DNA of 64,000 nucleotides from Jannaschia helgolandensis (GTDB lineage Bacteria > Pseudomonadota > Alphaproteobacteria > Rhodobacterales > Rhodobacteraceae), in contig NZ_FNZQ01000003.1 of NCBI RefSeq assembly GCF_900109285.1, forward strand, positions 1 through 64,000, in the 5' to 3' direction. The notes under the pieces are model-generated. The model was given only the letters and a program-made list of their open reading frames with translations. It did no database searches and was not told the origin of the DNA. Made by a program: the position numbers and the translations under genes. Of the stretch, positions 52,292 to 60,536 are shown in pieces. The number at the start of each line of letters is the position of its first letter. Position 1 is the stretch's first letter.

Positions 52292-53188
52292 TCAGGGCGT
52301 TAGATCGACAACGTTCCCGCTTTTTTTCTTGTGATCCGGTTCGACATGTATCGAAATCGCCGCGCCTTCCAGTGCGACTGTCAGGGCAGCCTCGATCCGA
52401 TCGCAGATCGCATGGGATTCCGATACCGTCATCTTGCCCGGAACGATCAGATGGAATTCGACGAAGGTGGTCTGTCCCGTCTGTCTCATCCGGAGATCGT
52501 GGGCCTGAAGCGCCCCTTCCCCGTTCGCGGCGATGATGGTCTCGACCCTGCTGCAGATATCGGAATCAGGTGCCTCGTCCATCAACCCACCGATCGACGA
52601 CCGCATCAGAACCCAGCCGGACCAGAGCACGTTGACTGCCACCACAAGGGCGATCACCGGGTCGATCCAGTTCCAACCGCTCAACTGGGCCAGAATGAGG
52701 CCAAAGATAACGCCCACCGATGTGATGACATCGGTCATCAGATGTCGCCCGTCCGCTGCAAGCGCTGGCGACCGGATGCGGGCCCCCCAACGGATCAGAA
52801 CAAGTGCCCAGACGACATTGAGCAGCGTTGCAAGTCCATTGACGGCCAGTCCGGCCGCGGGCGCGTCAAGCGCGCGGGGCGAACGCAGGGCCGTGACAGC
52901 TTCCTGCATGATAAGGATCGCCGCCAGGACGATCATCGCCCCTTCCATCACCGCCGAAAGGTATTCCGCCTTGCTGTGCCCGTAGGGGTGATTGGCATCG
53001 GGCGGCCTGGCGCTGATCCTGATCGCGACCAGGGCCATGACTGCTGCCACGATGTTGACGACACTTTCGAGTGCGTCTGAATAAAGGGCGACGCTGCCCG
53101 TCATTCTGAAGGCGATCCATTTCAGGGCAAGCACGACGATCCCAAGGATGATCGTACCGACCGCCAGTTTGCTCGCATCCAGTGTCAC
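52292..53188 (-). CDS. cation diffusion facilitator (CDF) family transporter
   Basis: The 298-residue protein has six membrane spans and a cytoplasmic C-terminal domain. TM2 reads SVALYSDALESVVNIVAAVM, TM5 AADGRHLMTDVITSVGVIFG (the His/Asp pair), and the inter-domain loop ANHPYGHSKAEYLSAVMEGA is the family mark. The C-terminal domain (QAHDLRMRQTGQTTFVEFHL to SIHVEPDH) binds metal in dimers. CDF proteins export Zn, Fe, Mn or Co against protons. In TM2 the usual Asp-x3-Asp is Glu-x3-Asn, so the metal preference may differ from zinc-type YiiP. It lies between MoxR and DUF2927 genes on the same strand. Confidence 0.92.
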   Translation of the reverse strand: MTLDASKLAVGTIILGIVVLALKWIAFRMTGSVALYSDALESVVNIVAAVMALVAIRISARPPDANHPYGHSKAEYLSAVMEGAMIVLAAILIMQEAVTALRSPRALDAPAAGLAVNGLATLLNVVWALVLIRWGARIRSPALAADGRHLMTDVITSVGVIFGLILAQLSGWNWIDPVIALVVAVNVLWSGWVLMRSSIGGLMDEAPDSDICSRVETIIAANGEGALQAHDLRMRQTGQTTFVEFHLIVPGKMTVSESHAICDRIEAALTVALEGAAISIHVEPDHKKKSGNVVDLTP

Positions 53189-53282
53189 GTTGCTTCAACC
53201 CGCCAGCATTGCGTAGATGGCTGATCTTTCACTCGCCCGCCCCGATGGCAACACGACCGGCAGCGCGCCGCCGTTCATATCC

Positions 53283-54122
53283 CTATCGGCCGCCGCGCGC
53301 CATGAAAGCCAGCCGTTCGAACAGATGCACGTCCTGTTCGTTCTTCAGAAGTGCGCCGTGCAGGCGCGGCAGGGCGGAGTTGGCATCGGCCTTCAGATCA
53401 TCGGCTGTCAGATCCTCGGCAAGCAACAGCTTCAGCCAGTCCAGCATTTCCGACGTTGACGGTTTCTTCTTCAATCCTTGTTGATCGCGCACCGCGAAGA
53501 ACTGCGTCAGCGCCGTCGTGAGAAGCGACTGCTTGATGCCCGGATGATGCACTTCGACGATGCGGCGCAGCGTTTCGATGTCCGGGAAACGGATGTAATG
53601 AAAAAAGCAACGGCGCAGAAAGGCGTCCGGCAGCTCCTTTTCGTTGTTCGAGGTGATGATGACGATGGGGCGATGCCTGGCGCGGATCGTCTCGCCCGTT
53701 TCGTAAACGTGGAACTCCATCCGGTCGAGTTCCTGCAACAGATCGTTCGGAAACTCGATATCCGCCTTGTCCACCTCGTCGATCAACAGGACGACGCGTT
53801 CGTCCGCATCAAAGGCCTGCCAAAGCTTGCCCTTGCGGATGTAGTTGGAAATGTCGTGGACCCGCTCATCCCCCAACTGGCTGTCGCGCAGGCGGGACAC
53901 GGCATCGTATTCATACAGGCCCTGTTGCGCGCGCGTGGTCGATTTCACCGCCCATTCCAGAATTGGAACGCCAAGCGCGGCGGCGACCTGACGGGCCAGT
54001 TCGGTTTTTCCCGTTCCCGGCTCCCCCTTGACCAGAAGCGGACGTTCCAACGTGATTGCCGCGTTGACGGCCACCGAAAGGTCGTCGGTTGCTACATAGT
54101 CCTTGGTGCCTTCAAACTGCAT
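53283..54122 (-). CDS. MoxR family AAA+ ATPase
   Basis: The 279-residue ATPase starts MQFEGTKDYVATDDLSVAVN, with ATG 54122 preferred although an ATG four codons earlier is possible. Walker A is LLVKGEPGTGKTELARQVAA (about residue 34), Walker B VVLLIDEVDKADIEFPNDLL (about 106), sensor 1 RPIVIITSNNEKELPDAFLRR, and the C-terminal lid follows. MoxR ATPases act as chaperones with VWA proteins for metal-centre or complex assembly. A CoxE-like VWA gene lies downstream on the strand, but two unrelated genes are between them. No terminator is visible before the CDF gene. Confidence 0.93.
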   Translation of the reverse strand: MQFEGTKDYVATDDLSVAVNAAITLERPLLVKGEPGTGKTELARQVAAALGVPILEWAVKSTTRAQQGLYEYDAVSRLRDSQLGDERVHDISNYIRKGKLWQAFDADERVVLLIDEVDKADIEFPNDLLQELDRMEFHVYETGETIRARHRPIVIITSNNEKELPDAFLRRCFFHYIRFPDIETLRRIVEVHHPGIKQSLLTTALTQFFAVRDQQGLKKKPSTSEMLDWLKLLLAEDLTADDLKADANSALPRLHGALLKNEQDVHLFERLAFMARGGR

Positions 54123-54305
54123 TCCGCATCCCATTCGCAGGTCCCGTTTGGCGCGCAACCTAACAGTCGCCCCCCTTGGCGCAAGCAGAGCTTCGCGGGG
54201 CGTGACAAGCCCCCGAACCTGTTGTAAGCGCGGCGATAGAGGGCCCGGTTCGGTTCATCGCCTAAGACAGAACCTGCAACGGACCGGTGCGAAGGAGCGA
54301 CGACT

Positions 54306-54728
54306 ATGAAAGCCGAAACCTTTCTCCCATCCGACTACACGCCCGCTGAGGGCGAGCCGTTCATGAACGAGCGTCAGACGGAGTATTTCCGCCGTAAGCT
54401 GAACGCCTGGAAAACCGACCTTCTGGAAGAGACCGAGCGCACGCTGGAAGGTCTGCAGGGTGCCGCCCGAAGCATTCCGGACATCGCTGACCGTGCGTCC
54501 GAGGAAACCGATCGGTCGATCGAACTGCGGACACGTGACCGGCAGCGCAAGCTGATTACCAAGATCGATGCGGCCCTGCGCCGGATCGAGGATGGCGAAT
54601 ACGGGTATTGCGAAAAGACCGGTGAGCCGATTTCGCTCAAGCGTCTGGATGCCCGCCCCATCGCCACCATGACGGTCGAGGCGCAGGAAACGCACGAACG
54701 CCGCGAGAAGGTCCACCGCGACGACTGA
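54306..54728 (+). CDS. dksA: DksA family RNA polymerase-binding regulator, zinc-finger degenerate
   Basis: The 140-residue protein has the DksA coiled coil (ERQTEYFRRKLNAWKTDLLE ... DRASEETDRSIELRTRDRQR), with the tip Asp and Ala at RASEETDR that enter the polymerase secondary channel, and a globular end GEYGYCEKTGEPISLKRLDA. Only the first zinc-ligand Cys is kept (about residue 101): the four positions read C, T, T, A instead of four Cys. A C-T-A-A type DksA in Rhodobacter sphaeroides is known to work without zinc. It would act with ppGpp on rRNA and amino acid promoters. Start at ATG 54306 is behind GAAGGAG. Confidence 0.93.
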   Translation: MKAETFLPSDYTPAEGEPFMNERQTEYFRRKLNAWKTDLLEETERTLEGLQGAARSIPDIADRASEETDRSIELRTRDRQRKLITKIDAALRRIEDGEYGYCEKTGEPISLKRLDARPIATMTVEAQETHERREKVHRDD

Positions 54729-54732
54729 TCCG

Positions 54733-55857
54733 ATGATCGCCTCTGCGGTCTTGGCGTCCGACGTCACCGTTCTGGGCGCGGGAATTGCCGGGCTGGCCAT
54801 GGCCGTTGCCTGCGCGCAACGGGGCCGCTCTGTGACAGTGATCGAACAGGCAGCGGCACTGACGGATATCGGTGCAGGGTTGCAGATCGCGCCGAACGGC
54901 GGGCGCGTGCTGGCGGCCCTGGGTGTCACGCCCCGCGCGATTGCAAGCCGCGCTGTCCACGTGATCGACGGGGTCTCGGGAAAATCCGTGATCCGAATGC
55001 CGCTCGGTCCCGGTTTCCGGCTGATCCACCGGGCCGACCTGATCTCCGCACTGGCCGACCGTGCCGCCGATGTGGGTGTAACGCTTCGGCTCGATACCAG
55101 GGTCACCGACATCGCGGATGGCGGGCGAGCCCTGCACCTGAGCGAAGATACCGCAATGCCCACGGCCCGACTGATCGGGGCTGACGGTGCACGGGGCAGG
55201 GCAAGGGCATTTGTTGAGCCGGACCACCGCGGCGCCTTTACCGGACAGGTCGCATGGCGTGCCATCGTCCCGGTCGATCAATGGCCAGCGGAGGCGCAGA
55301 TCCACACCGGAAACGGCCGTCATCTGGTCTGCTACCCCCTGCGCGACGGCCGGGCGCTGAACATCGTGGCGGTCGAGGAACGGACTGCATGGACCGAGGC
55401 GGGCTGGTCGCATACCGACGACCCCGCGCATCTGCGCGCCGCCTTCGCCGGGTACGCCACCCCGATCCGTAGGTTGCTGGACCGGGTCGAAACCGTGCAT
55501 CTGTGGGGCCTGATGGATCATGGAGCAACGCCGCGGTGGACGCGCGGGGCCTGCACGTTGATCGGGGACGCGGCGCACCCGACGCTGCCGTTTCTGGCGC
55601 AGGGCGCGAACCTCGCGCTGGAGGACGCATTGACATTGGCAGCCATGCTGGACGATCCGGCAGGGTGGGAGGCGGCGCGCCGTCCCCGCGTTGCGCGCGC
55701 ATTGGCCGTGGCCCGGTCAAACGCCCGGAATTATCATCTGTCAGGGGCGAAACGCATTCTCGGCCATGGGGCGCTGCGTACGCTCAACGTCATCCGGCCG
55801 ACCGCGATGCTGGGCCGCTACGACTGGCTTTACAATCACGATGTGACGGCGGGTTGA
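54733..55857 (+). CDS. FAD-dependent monooxygenase (salicylate hydroxylase-like)
   Basis: The 374-residue flavoprotein has the class A monooxygenase motifs: the Rossmann loop VTVLGAGIAGLAMAVACAQR (GxGxxG, about residue 12), the middle DG motif in LIGADGARGRARAFVEPD (about residue 155), and the ribityl-binding end TLIGDAAHPTLPFLAQGANL (about residue 280). Such enzymes hydroxylate aromatic acids using NAD(P)H and O2. The active-site sequence does not fix the substrate; salicylate- or 3-hydroxybenzoate-like compounds are the usual ones. It starts four bases after the dksA stop, an unusual partner. Confidence 0.88.
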   Translation: MIASAVLASDVTVLGAGIAGLAMAVACAQRGRSVTVIEQAAALTDIGAGLQIAPNGGRVLAALGVTPRAIASRAVHVIDGVSGKSVIRMPLGPGFRLIHRADLISALADRAADVGVTLRLDTRVTDIADGGRALHLSEDTAMPTARLIGADGARGRARAFVEPDHRGAFTGQVAWRAIVPVDQWPAEAQIHTGNGRHLVCYPLRDGRALNIVAVEERTAWTEAGWSHTDDPAHLRAAFAGYATPIRRLLDRVETVHLWGLMDHGATPRWTRGACTLIGDAAHPTLPFLAQGANLALEDALTLAAMLDDPAGWEAARRPRVARALAVARSNARNYHLSGAKRILGHGALRTLNVIRPTAMLGRYDWLYNHDVTAG

Positions 55858-55878
55858 GCCCGCCGACACGCCAGACAC

Positions 55879-56256
55879 TCAGGCGTCTTCCATCGCGCCG
55901 CCGGCCTCTTTCCAGTCACCGATGCCACCGACATTCGTGACCGAGGAGAATCCCATTTCGGTCAGCGTCTTGCCCGCCAGTGCCGCCTGACCCCCCGCAC
56001 CGCAGACGAGATACAGTTTCGCATCCTTCTTGAGCGCGGCATTGTGATATGGGCTGGCATCGTCTGCGGCGAATTCGATGAACCCGCGCGGCACACGGAC
56101 GGCCCCGGCGATGGTGCCGGTCTTGGCGATGTCGGCACTGTCGCGCACGTCGACGAATGTCGCGTCTGCGTCCTTGTGGTGGGCGATGGCCTCGGCTGCC
56201 TTGATACGGGGCACTTCGGCGTTGGCCGCCTCGAGATAGTCCTTTGCAGATTTCAT
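55879..56256 (-). CDS. rhodanese-like domain protein
   Basis: The 125-residue protein is one rhodanese domain: AHHKDADATFVDVRDSADIA (the substrate loop VDVR), then GAVRVPRGFIEFAADDASPY and the active-site loop YLVCGAGGQAALAGKTLTEM with catalytic Cys at about residue 86, followed by GFSSVTNVGGIGDWKEAGG. It transfers sulfane sulfur. ATG at 56256 has GAAAGGATC upstream. It is a single gene between convergent FAD monooxygenase and the idonate dehydrogenase. Confidence 0.9.
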   Translation of the reverse strand: MKSAKDYLEAANAEVPRIKAAEAIAHHKDADATFVDVRDSADIAKTGTIAGAVRVPRGFIEFAADDASPYHNAALKKDAKLYLVCGAGGQAALAGKTLTEMGFSSVTNVGGIGDWKEAGGAMEDA

Positions 56257-56337
56257 CGTCTGATCCTTTCGGGTGGTCCGGCAAATGCCGGTCGGAAACA
56301 AAGCTGCCGCAGTCAGGCGTCGATGGCAATGTGCGCT

Positions 56338-57369
56338 TCAGCCGAAGTCGATCTGCGCCTTTATCGCCTGACTGCGGTCGCTTGCGATTTCGAACGCCTG
56401 AACCGCCGCGTCGATGCCCAGCGTATGCGTAATCAGCGGCGAGACGTCGATCAGGCCTTTGCGCATCAGGCTGACACCAGTTTGAAATTCCTCGTGAAAG
56501 CGGAACGAGCCTTTAAGCGACAGCTCCTTCGCGGTCAGCGCCTGCATCGGGATGCTCATGTCCCCGCCCAGCCCCAACTGCATCACGATGCCGCGAGGCC
56601 GCATCGCCGGGATGCCCGCTGCCAGCGCCTGCGCCGCGCCGGAACACTCGAACATGACGTCGAAGGTGCCCTTGTCGCCTGTGAACCGGGCCAGCCCGTC
56701 GGGCGTGTCAGCCATGTTGACCACGTCGTCCGCACCGATCCGCTTGGCCATCGCCAAGGTGAAATCCGACAGGTCGGTCGCCACGATGCGATCCGCCCCG
56801 GCGCGGCGGGCCGACAGGATGGACAGGATACCGATAGGGCCACAGCCGGTCACCAGCACCGACTTGCCGACCATTCCTCCGGCCAGCCGCGTCGCGTGCA
56901 GGGTGACGGCCAGCGGTTCCGCCATCGCGGCCTCCCCGGCGGTCAGGCCATCGGCCACGGCGCATTGGCTTGCGTCGGCGTTCAGCACCTGATGGAATGC
57001 ACCCTGAATATGCGGAAACGGCATGGCGGACCCATAGAACCGCATGTTCATGCAATGGTTCGGCACCCCCTCCAGACAATAGCGGCAATGCCCGCAGGGC
57101 CGCGATGGTGAGACGGCGACCAGCTGCCCGACCGCCAGATCTGTGACACCCTCGCCCAGGGACGTGACATGGCCCGCCACTTCGTGCCCCAGGACCATCG
57201 GCTCGCGCAGGCGAATCGTGCCGAACCCGCCATGTTGGTAATAATGCAGGTCCGACCCACATATGCCGCCCGCCGCCATCTTGATCTGAACTTCGCCAGG
57301 GCCGGGGGACGACACCTCCTGCTCCTCGATGCGAAGGTCGCGGGCGGCGTGGATGACGATGGATTTCAT
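56338..57369 (-). CDS. idnD: L-idonate 5-dehydrogenase (zinc alcohol dehydrogenase family)
   Basis: The 343-residue enzyme has zinc-binding GGICGSDLHYYQHGGFGTIR (catalytic Cys, about residue 37), the GHE motif in VLGHEVAGHVTSLGEGV, the structural-zinc cysteines in SRPCGHCRYCLEGVPNHCMN (about 93-107) and the NAD loop SVLVTGCGPIGILSILSA. It is close to L-idonate 5-dehydrogenase, which oxidises L-idonate to 5-keto-D-gluconate. It is divergent from a gluconate 5-dehydrogenase-like gene with 53 bases between starts, which supports the substrate. An acid-sugar alcohol substrate outside idonate remains possible. Confidence 0.85.
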   Translation of the reverse strand: MKSIVIHAARDLRIEEQEVSSPGPGEVQIKMAAGGICGSDLHYYQHGGFGTIRLREPMVLGHEVAGHVTSLGEGVTDLAVGQLVAVSPSRPCGHCRYCLEGVPNHCMNMRFYGSAMPFPHIQGAFHQVLNADASQCAVADGLTAGEAAMAEPLAVTLHATRLAGGMVGKSVLVTGCGPIGILSILSARRAGADRIVATDLSDFTLAMAKRIGADDVVNMADTPDGLARFTGDKGTFDVMFECSGAAQALAAGIPAMRPRGIVMQLGLGGDMSIPMQALTAKELSLKGSFRFHEEFQTGVSLMRKGLIDVSPLITHTLGIDAAVQAFEIASDRSQAIKAQIDFG

Positions 57370-57422
57370 GGGGATGGCTCGCTAAGGGGAAGGGCACCCC
57401 AACCTTGCAGCGGAGCCCGCCC

Positions 57423-58190
57423 ATGTCCACGACCCTCTTCGATCTGACCGGAAAGCGCGCGTTGATCACCGGATCGTCACAAGGCATCGGGTTTGCACTG
57501 GCCAGGGGGCTTGCGGCGGCAGGGGCGTCCATCGTCCTGAACGGGAGGACTGCGGACAAACTGATGCAGGCCGCCGAAACCCTGCGCGGCGAAGGCGCGA
57601 CGGTCGAAACGCTGGCCTTCGATGCGACCGATCACGATGCCGTCCGCACCGCCATCGACGGGTTCGAGGCCGACACCGGACACATCGACATCCTTGTCAA
57701 CAATGCCGGGATGCAGCATCGCACCGCGTTGGAAGATTTCCCCGCCGACGCTTTCGAACGTCTGCTGCAAACCAATATCGCCAGCGTTTTCCACGTCGGT
57801 CAGGCGGTCGCGCGCCACATGATTGCGCGTGGCGCTGGCAAGATCGTAAACATTTGCTCGGTCCAGTCCGCGCTCGCCCGTCCCGGCATCGCGCCGTATA
57901 CGGCCACCAAGGGGGCCGTCGCGAACCTGACCAAGGGCATGGCGACCGACTGGGCGAAGCACGGTCTGCAATGCAACGGGCTGGCCCCCGGCTATTTCGA
58001 CACGCCGTTGAACAAGGCGCTGGTCGAGGATCCGAAGTTCACCGAATGGCTTTCGAACCGCACTCCGGCAGGTCGCTGGGGCAAGGTCGAGGAATTGGTC
58101 GGGGCCTGTATTTTCCTGTCCTCCGAGGCGTCCAGCTTCGTCAACGGCACGGTCGTCTATGTCGACGGCGGGATCACCGCCTCGCTCTAG
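57423..58190 (+). CDS. idnO: gluconate 5-dehydrogenase-like SDR
   Basis: The 255-residue short-chain dehydrogenase starts at ATG 57423. It has the cofactor loop KRALITGSSQGIGFALARGL (GxxxGxG, about residue 17), NNAG (DILVNNAGMQHRTALEDF), Ser in VNICSVQSALARPGIAPY and the Tyr-x3-Lys pair in YTATKGAVANLTKGM (about residue 160). The pattern LTGKRALITGSSQGIGFALA fits IdnO, which reduces 5-keto-D-gluconate to D-gluconate. With idnD it would complete idonate catabolism to gluconate. A shared control region lies between them. Confidence 0.85.
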   Translation: MSTTLFDLTGKRALITGSSQGIGFALARGLAAAGASIVLNGRTADKLMQAAETLRGEGATVETLAFDATDHDAVRTAIDGFEADTGHIDILVNNAGMQHRTALEDFPADAFERLLQTNIASVFHVGQAVARHMIARGAGKIVNICSVQSALARPGIAPYTATKGAVANLTKGMATDWAKHGLQCNGLAPGYFDTPLNKALVEDPKFTEWLSNRTPAGRWGKVEELVGACIFLSSEASSFVNGTVVYVDGGITASL

Positions 58191-58364
58191 GCCCCGGCAA
58201 ACGTCAGACGATCAGGATGGCACAGGCCGACCTGCGCCCCGCGCGGTCGGCTCTGACTTGGCCGTCACGTCTGCGTCAGACATCGGCATCCCCTGCGCTG
58301 CGGATTTGACGCGCGGCCTGCAATCCGGGAAAGCAGTGCGACCCCAATGCTCGAGGCCGCCGAT

Positions 58365-60536
58365 ATGCAGATCGACATACCCCTGACCCGCGACCTCGTG
58401 CTGATCGGAGGCGGCCACGCCCATGCTCTGGTGATGCGCCGATGGGGTATGAAGCCGCTTCCGGGCGCGCGGCTGACCGTGATCAATCCGGGGCCAACCG
58501 CACCCTATACCGGCATGTTGCCCGGCCATGTCGCGGGGCACTACAGCCGCGATGATCTGGACATTGATCTGGTGCGGCTGGCCCGGTTCTGCGGGGCGCG
58601 GCTGATCGACGGGGCGGTCGATGCGCTGGATGCCGATGCACGCGTCATGCACATCGAAGGCTGGGGCGATCTGAAATACGACGTGGCCTCGCTCGATGTC
58701 GGAATTACGGCGGAAATGCCGGAAATCGAAGGGTTCGCCGATCATGGCACCGGGGCCAAACCCCTGGGACAGTATGCCAATCGCTGGCGCGCCTTCCTGC
58801 GCGCGATCGAGGTCGGGGACACTGCCCCCGAGGTGGCGGTGATCGGCGGCGGCGTTGCCGGGGTCGAGCTGTCGCTGGCCATGGCCCATGCTTTGCGCAA
58901 CGTGAGCAAGAGACCTGTAATCACAGTGCTGGAAGCGGCGGATCAGACCACCGGCACCGGCCCGAAGGCGCGCGCCAGGCTGATGCAAGCGATGGATGCG
59001 CTCGGCGTCACCCTGCGGACCGGCGCGCAGGTCGAGCGGATCGCGGCGGATCACGTCGCCCTGTTGGACGGCAGCCGCATCGCCGCGGCCTTTACCGTCG
59101 CCAGCGCCGGGGCCCGCCCCCATGCATGGATTGCGGATACGGGGTTGCCTTTGGAAAACGGCTTTGTCCGTGTGACCGAAACCCTGTCGGTCGAAGGATA
59201 CGACACACTTTTCGCGGTGGGCGACTGCGCCCATCTGACCCATGCGCCCCGACCCAAGGCGGGGGTATTCGCGGTGCGTGAGGCACCGATCCTGCATGAC
59301 AATCTGCGCGCCGTTTTGACGGGTGGCAAGATGCGCGCCTTTCATCCGCAGAAGCACTATCTCAAGCTGATTTCACTAGGTGGAAAATCCGCCCTGGCGG
59401 AACGGGGCGGGCTGACGGTTTCGGGGCCGCTGCTCTGGCGCTGGAAAGATCATATCGACCGCAGTTTCATGGACAAGCTGACCGATTTGCCCGCCATGCC
59501 CGCGCCCCGGCTTCCTGCAGTGCGCGCGCTGGGCGGCGATACCGCGAAACCCCTCTGCGCGGGATGCGGGTCCAAGATCGCGGGCGATTCACTGGCGCAA
59601 GCCCTGACCGTATTGCCGCCGCCCGCCCGCGCCGATGTGTTGTCGCGCCCCGGCGACGATGCGGCCGTCTTGGCACATGGCGCGCGCAAACAGGTGATGA
59701 CCACCGATCATCTGCGTGCCTTTACTGCCGATCCCGTGACCCTGACCCGCATTGCCGCCGTTCATGCCCTGGGTGACATCTGGGCCATGGGCGCGTCCCC
59801 GCAGGCCGCCTTGTCCAGTGTCACCCTGCCAAGGATGTCCAGGACGTTACAGGCCCGGACCCTTGCGGAAGTCCTGCGCACCGCATCCGAAGTGATGCGT
59901 GCGGCGGGCGCGGATCTTGTCGGTGGTCATTCCACCATGGGCTCCGAAACGGTGATCGGCTTTTCGCTGACCGGCCTGTGCGATGGCGATCCCATCGGCC
60001 ACGACGGTGCGCAGTCCGGCGACGCCCTCATCCTGACGCGCCCCATCGGCACCGGCGTCATTCTGGCCGCTGAAATGGCCGGACAGGCACGCGGCACAAA
60101 TGTCCAGGCCATGCTGCGGCGGATGGGGACGCCACAGGGCGATGCCGCGGCGATCCTGTCCGGCGCGCAAGCGATGACCGACGTGACCGGTTTCGGGCTG
60201 GCTGGGCATCTGTTGGCGATCTGCAAGGCAAGCGGTGTGGGCGCGCAGATCGTGCTGGACGCCGTGCCGGTCTATGACGGCGCGCTGGATCTGTCTGCGG
60301 CGGGGCATTTTTCCTCGCTCCATGCCGACAATCTGCGCGGTGCGCCGGTAACATATCATGACCCGCAAGACCCGAAGTTTGCCTTGCTGCACGATCCGCA
60401 GACAGCCGGTGGTCTGCTGGCCGCCGTTCCCGCCAACCAGGCCGATTTTCTGATCGAACGACTTTGCGCCGCAGGTCACGTTGCTGCCCGCATCGGTCGA
60501 TTCACCGACGACGCGCCCCGCATCGTCTGCGCCTAG
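58365..60536 (+). CDS. selD: selenide, water dikinase SelD fused to an N-terminal FAD/NAD(P) oxidoreductase domain
   Basis: The 723-residue protein combines two domains. Residues 1-375 form a Ndh2-like flavoprotein domain with RDLVLIGGGHAHALVMRRWG, a second nucleotide loop VAVIGGGVAGVELSLAMAHA and FAVGDCAHLTHAPRPKAGVF. From about 395 on is SelD with LCAGCGSKIAGDSLAQAL (the catalytic Cys and Lys are kept, the second Cys is Ser), RPGDDAAVL, LVGGHSTMGSETVIGFSLTG and TDVTGFGLAGHLLAICK. SelD makes selenophosphate from selenide and ATP. The flavin domain may reduce selenium compounds for it. I chose ATG 58365; an ATG six codons earlier is possible. Confidence 0.92.
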   Translation: MQIDIPLTRDLVLIGGGHAHALVMRRWGMKPLPGARLTVINPGPTAPYTGMLPGHVAGHYSRDDLDIDLVRLARFCGARLIDGAVDALDADARVMHIEGWGDLKYDVASLDVGITAEMPEIEGFADHGTGAKPLGQYANRWRAFLRAIEVGDTAPEVAVIGGGVAGVELSLAMAHALRNVSKRPVITVLEAADQTTGTGPKARARLMQAMDALGVTLRTGAQVERIAADHVALLDGSRIAAAFTVASAGARPHAWIADTGLPLENGFVRVTETLSVEGYDTLFAVGDCAHLTHAPRPKAGVFAVREAPILHDNLRAVLTGGKMRAFHPQKHYLKLISLGGKSALAERGGLTVSGPLLWRWKDHIDRSFMDKLTDLPAMPAPRLPAVRALGGDTAKPLCAGCGSKIAGDSLAQALTVLPPPARADVLSRPGDDAAVLAHGARKQVMTTDHLRAFTADPVTLTRIAAVHALGDIWAMGASPQAALSSVTLPRMSRTLQARTLAEVLRTASEVMRAAGADLVGGHSTMGSETVIGFSLTGLCDGDPIGHDGAQSGDALILTRPIGTGVILAAEMAGQARGTNVQAMLRRMGTPQGDAAAILSGAQAMTDVTGFGLAGHLLAICKASGVGAQIVLDAVPVYDGALDLSAAGHFSSLHADNLRGAPVTYHDPQDPKFALLHDPQTAGGLLAAVPANQADFLIERLCAAGHVAARIGRFTDDAPRIVCA

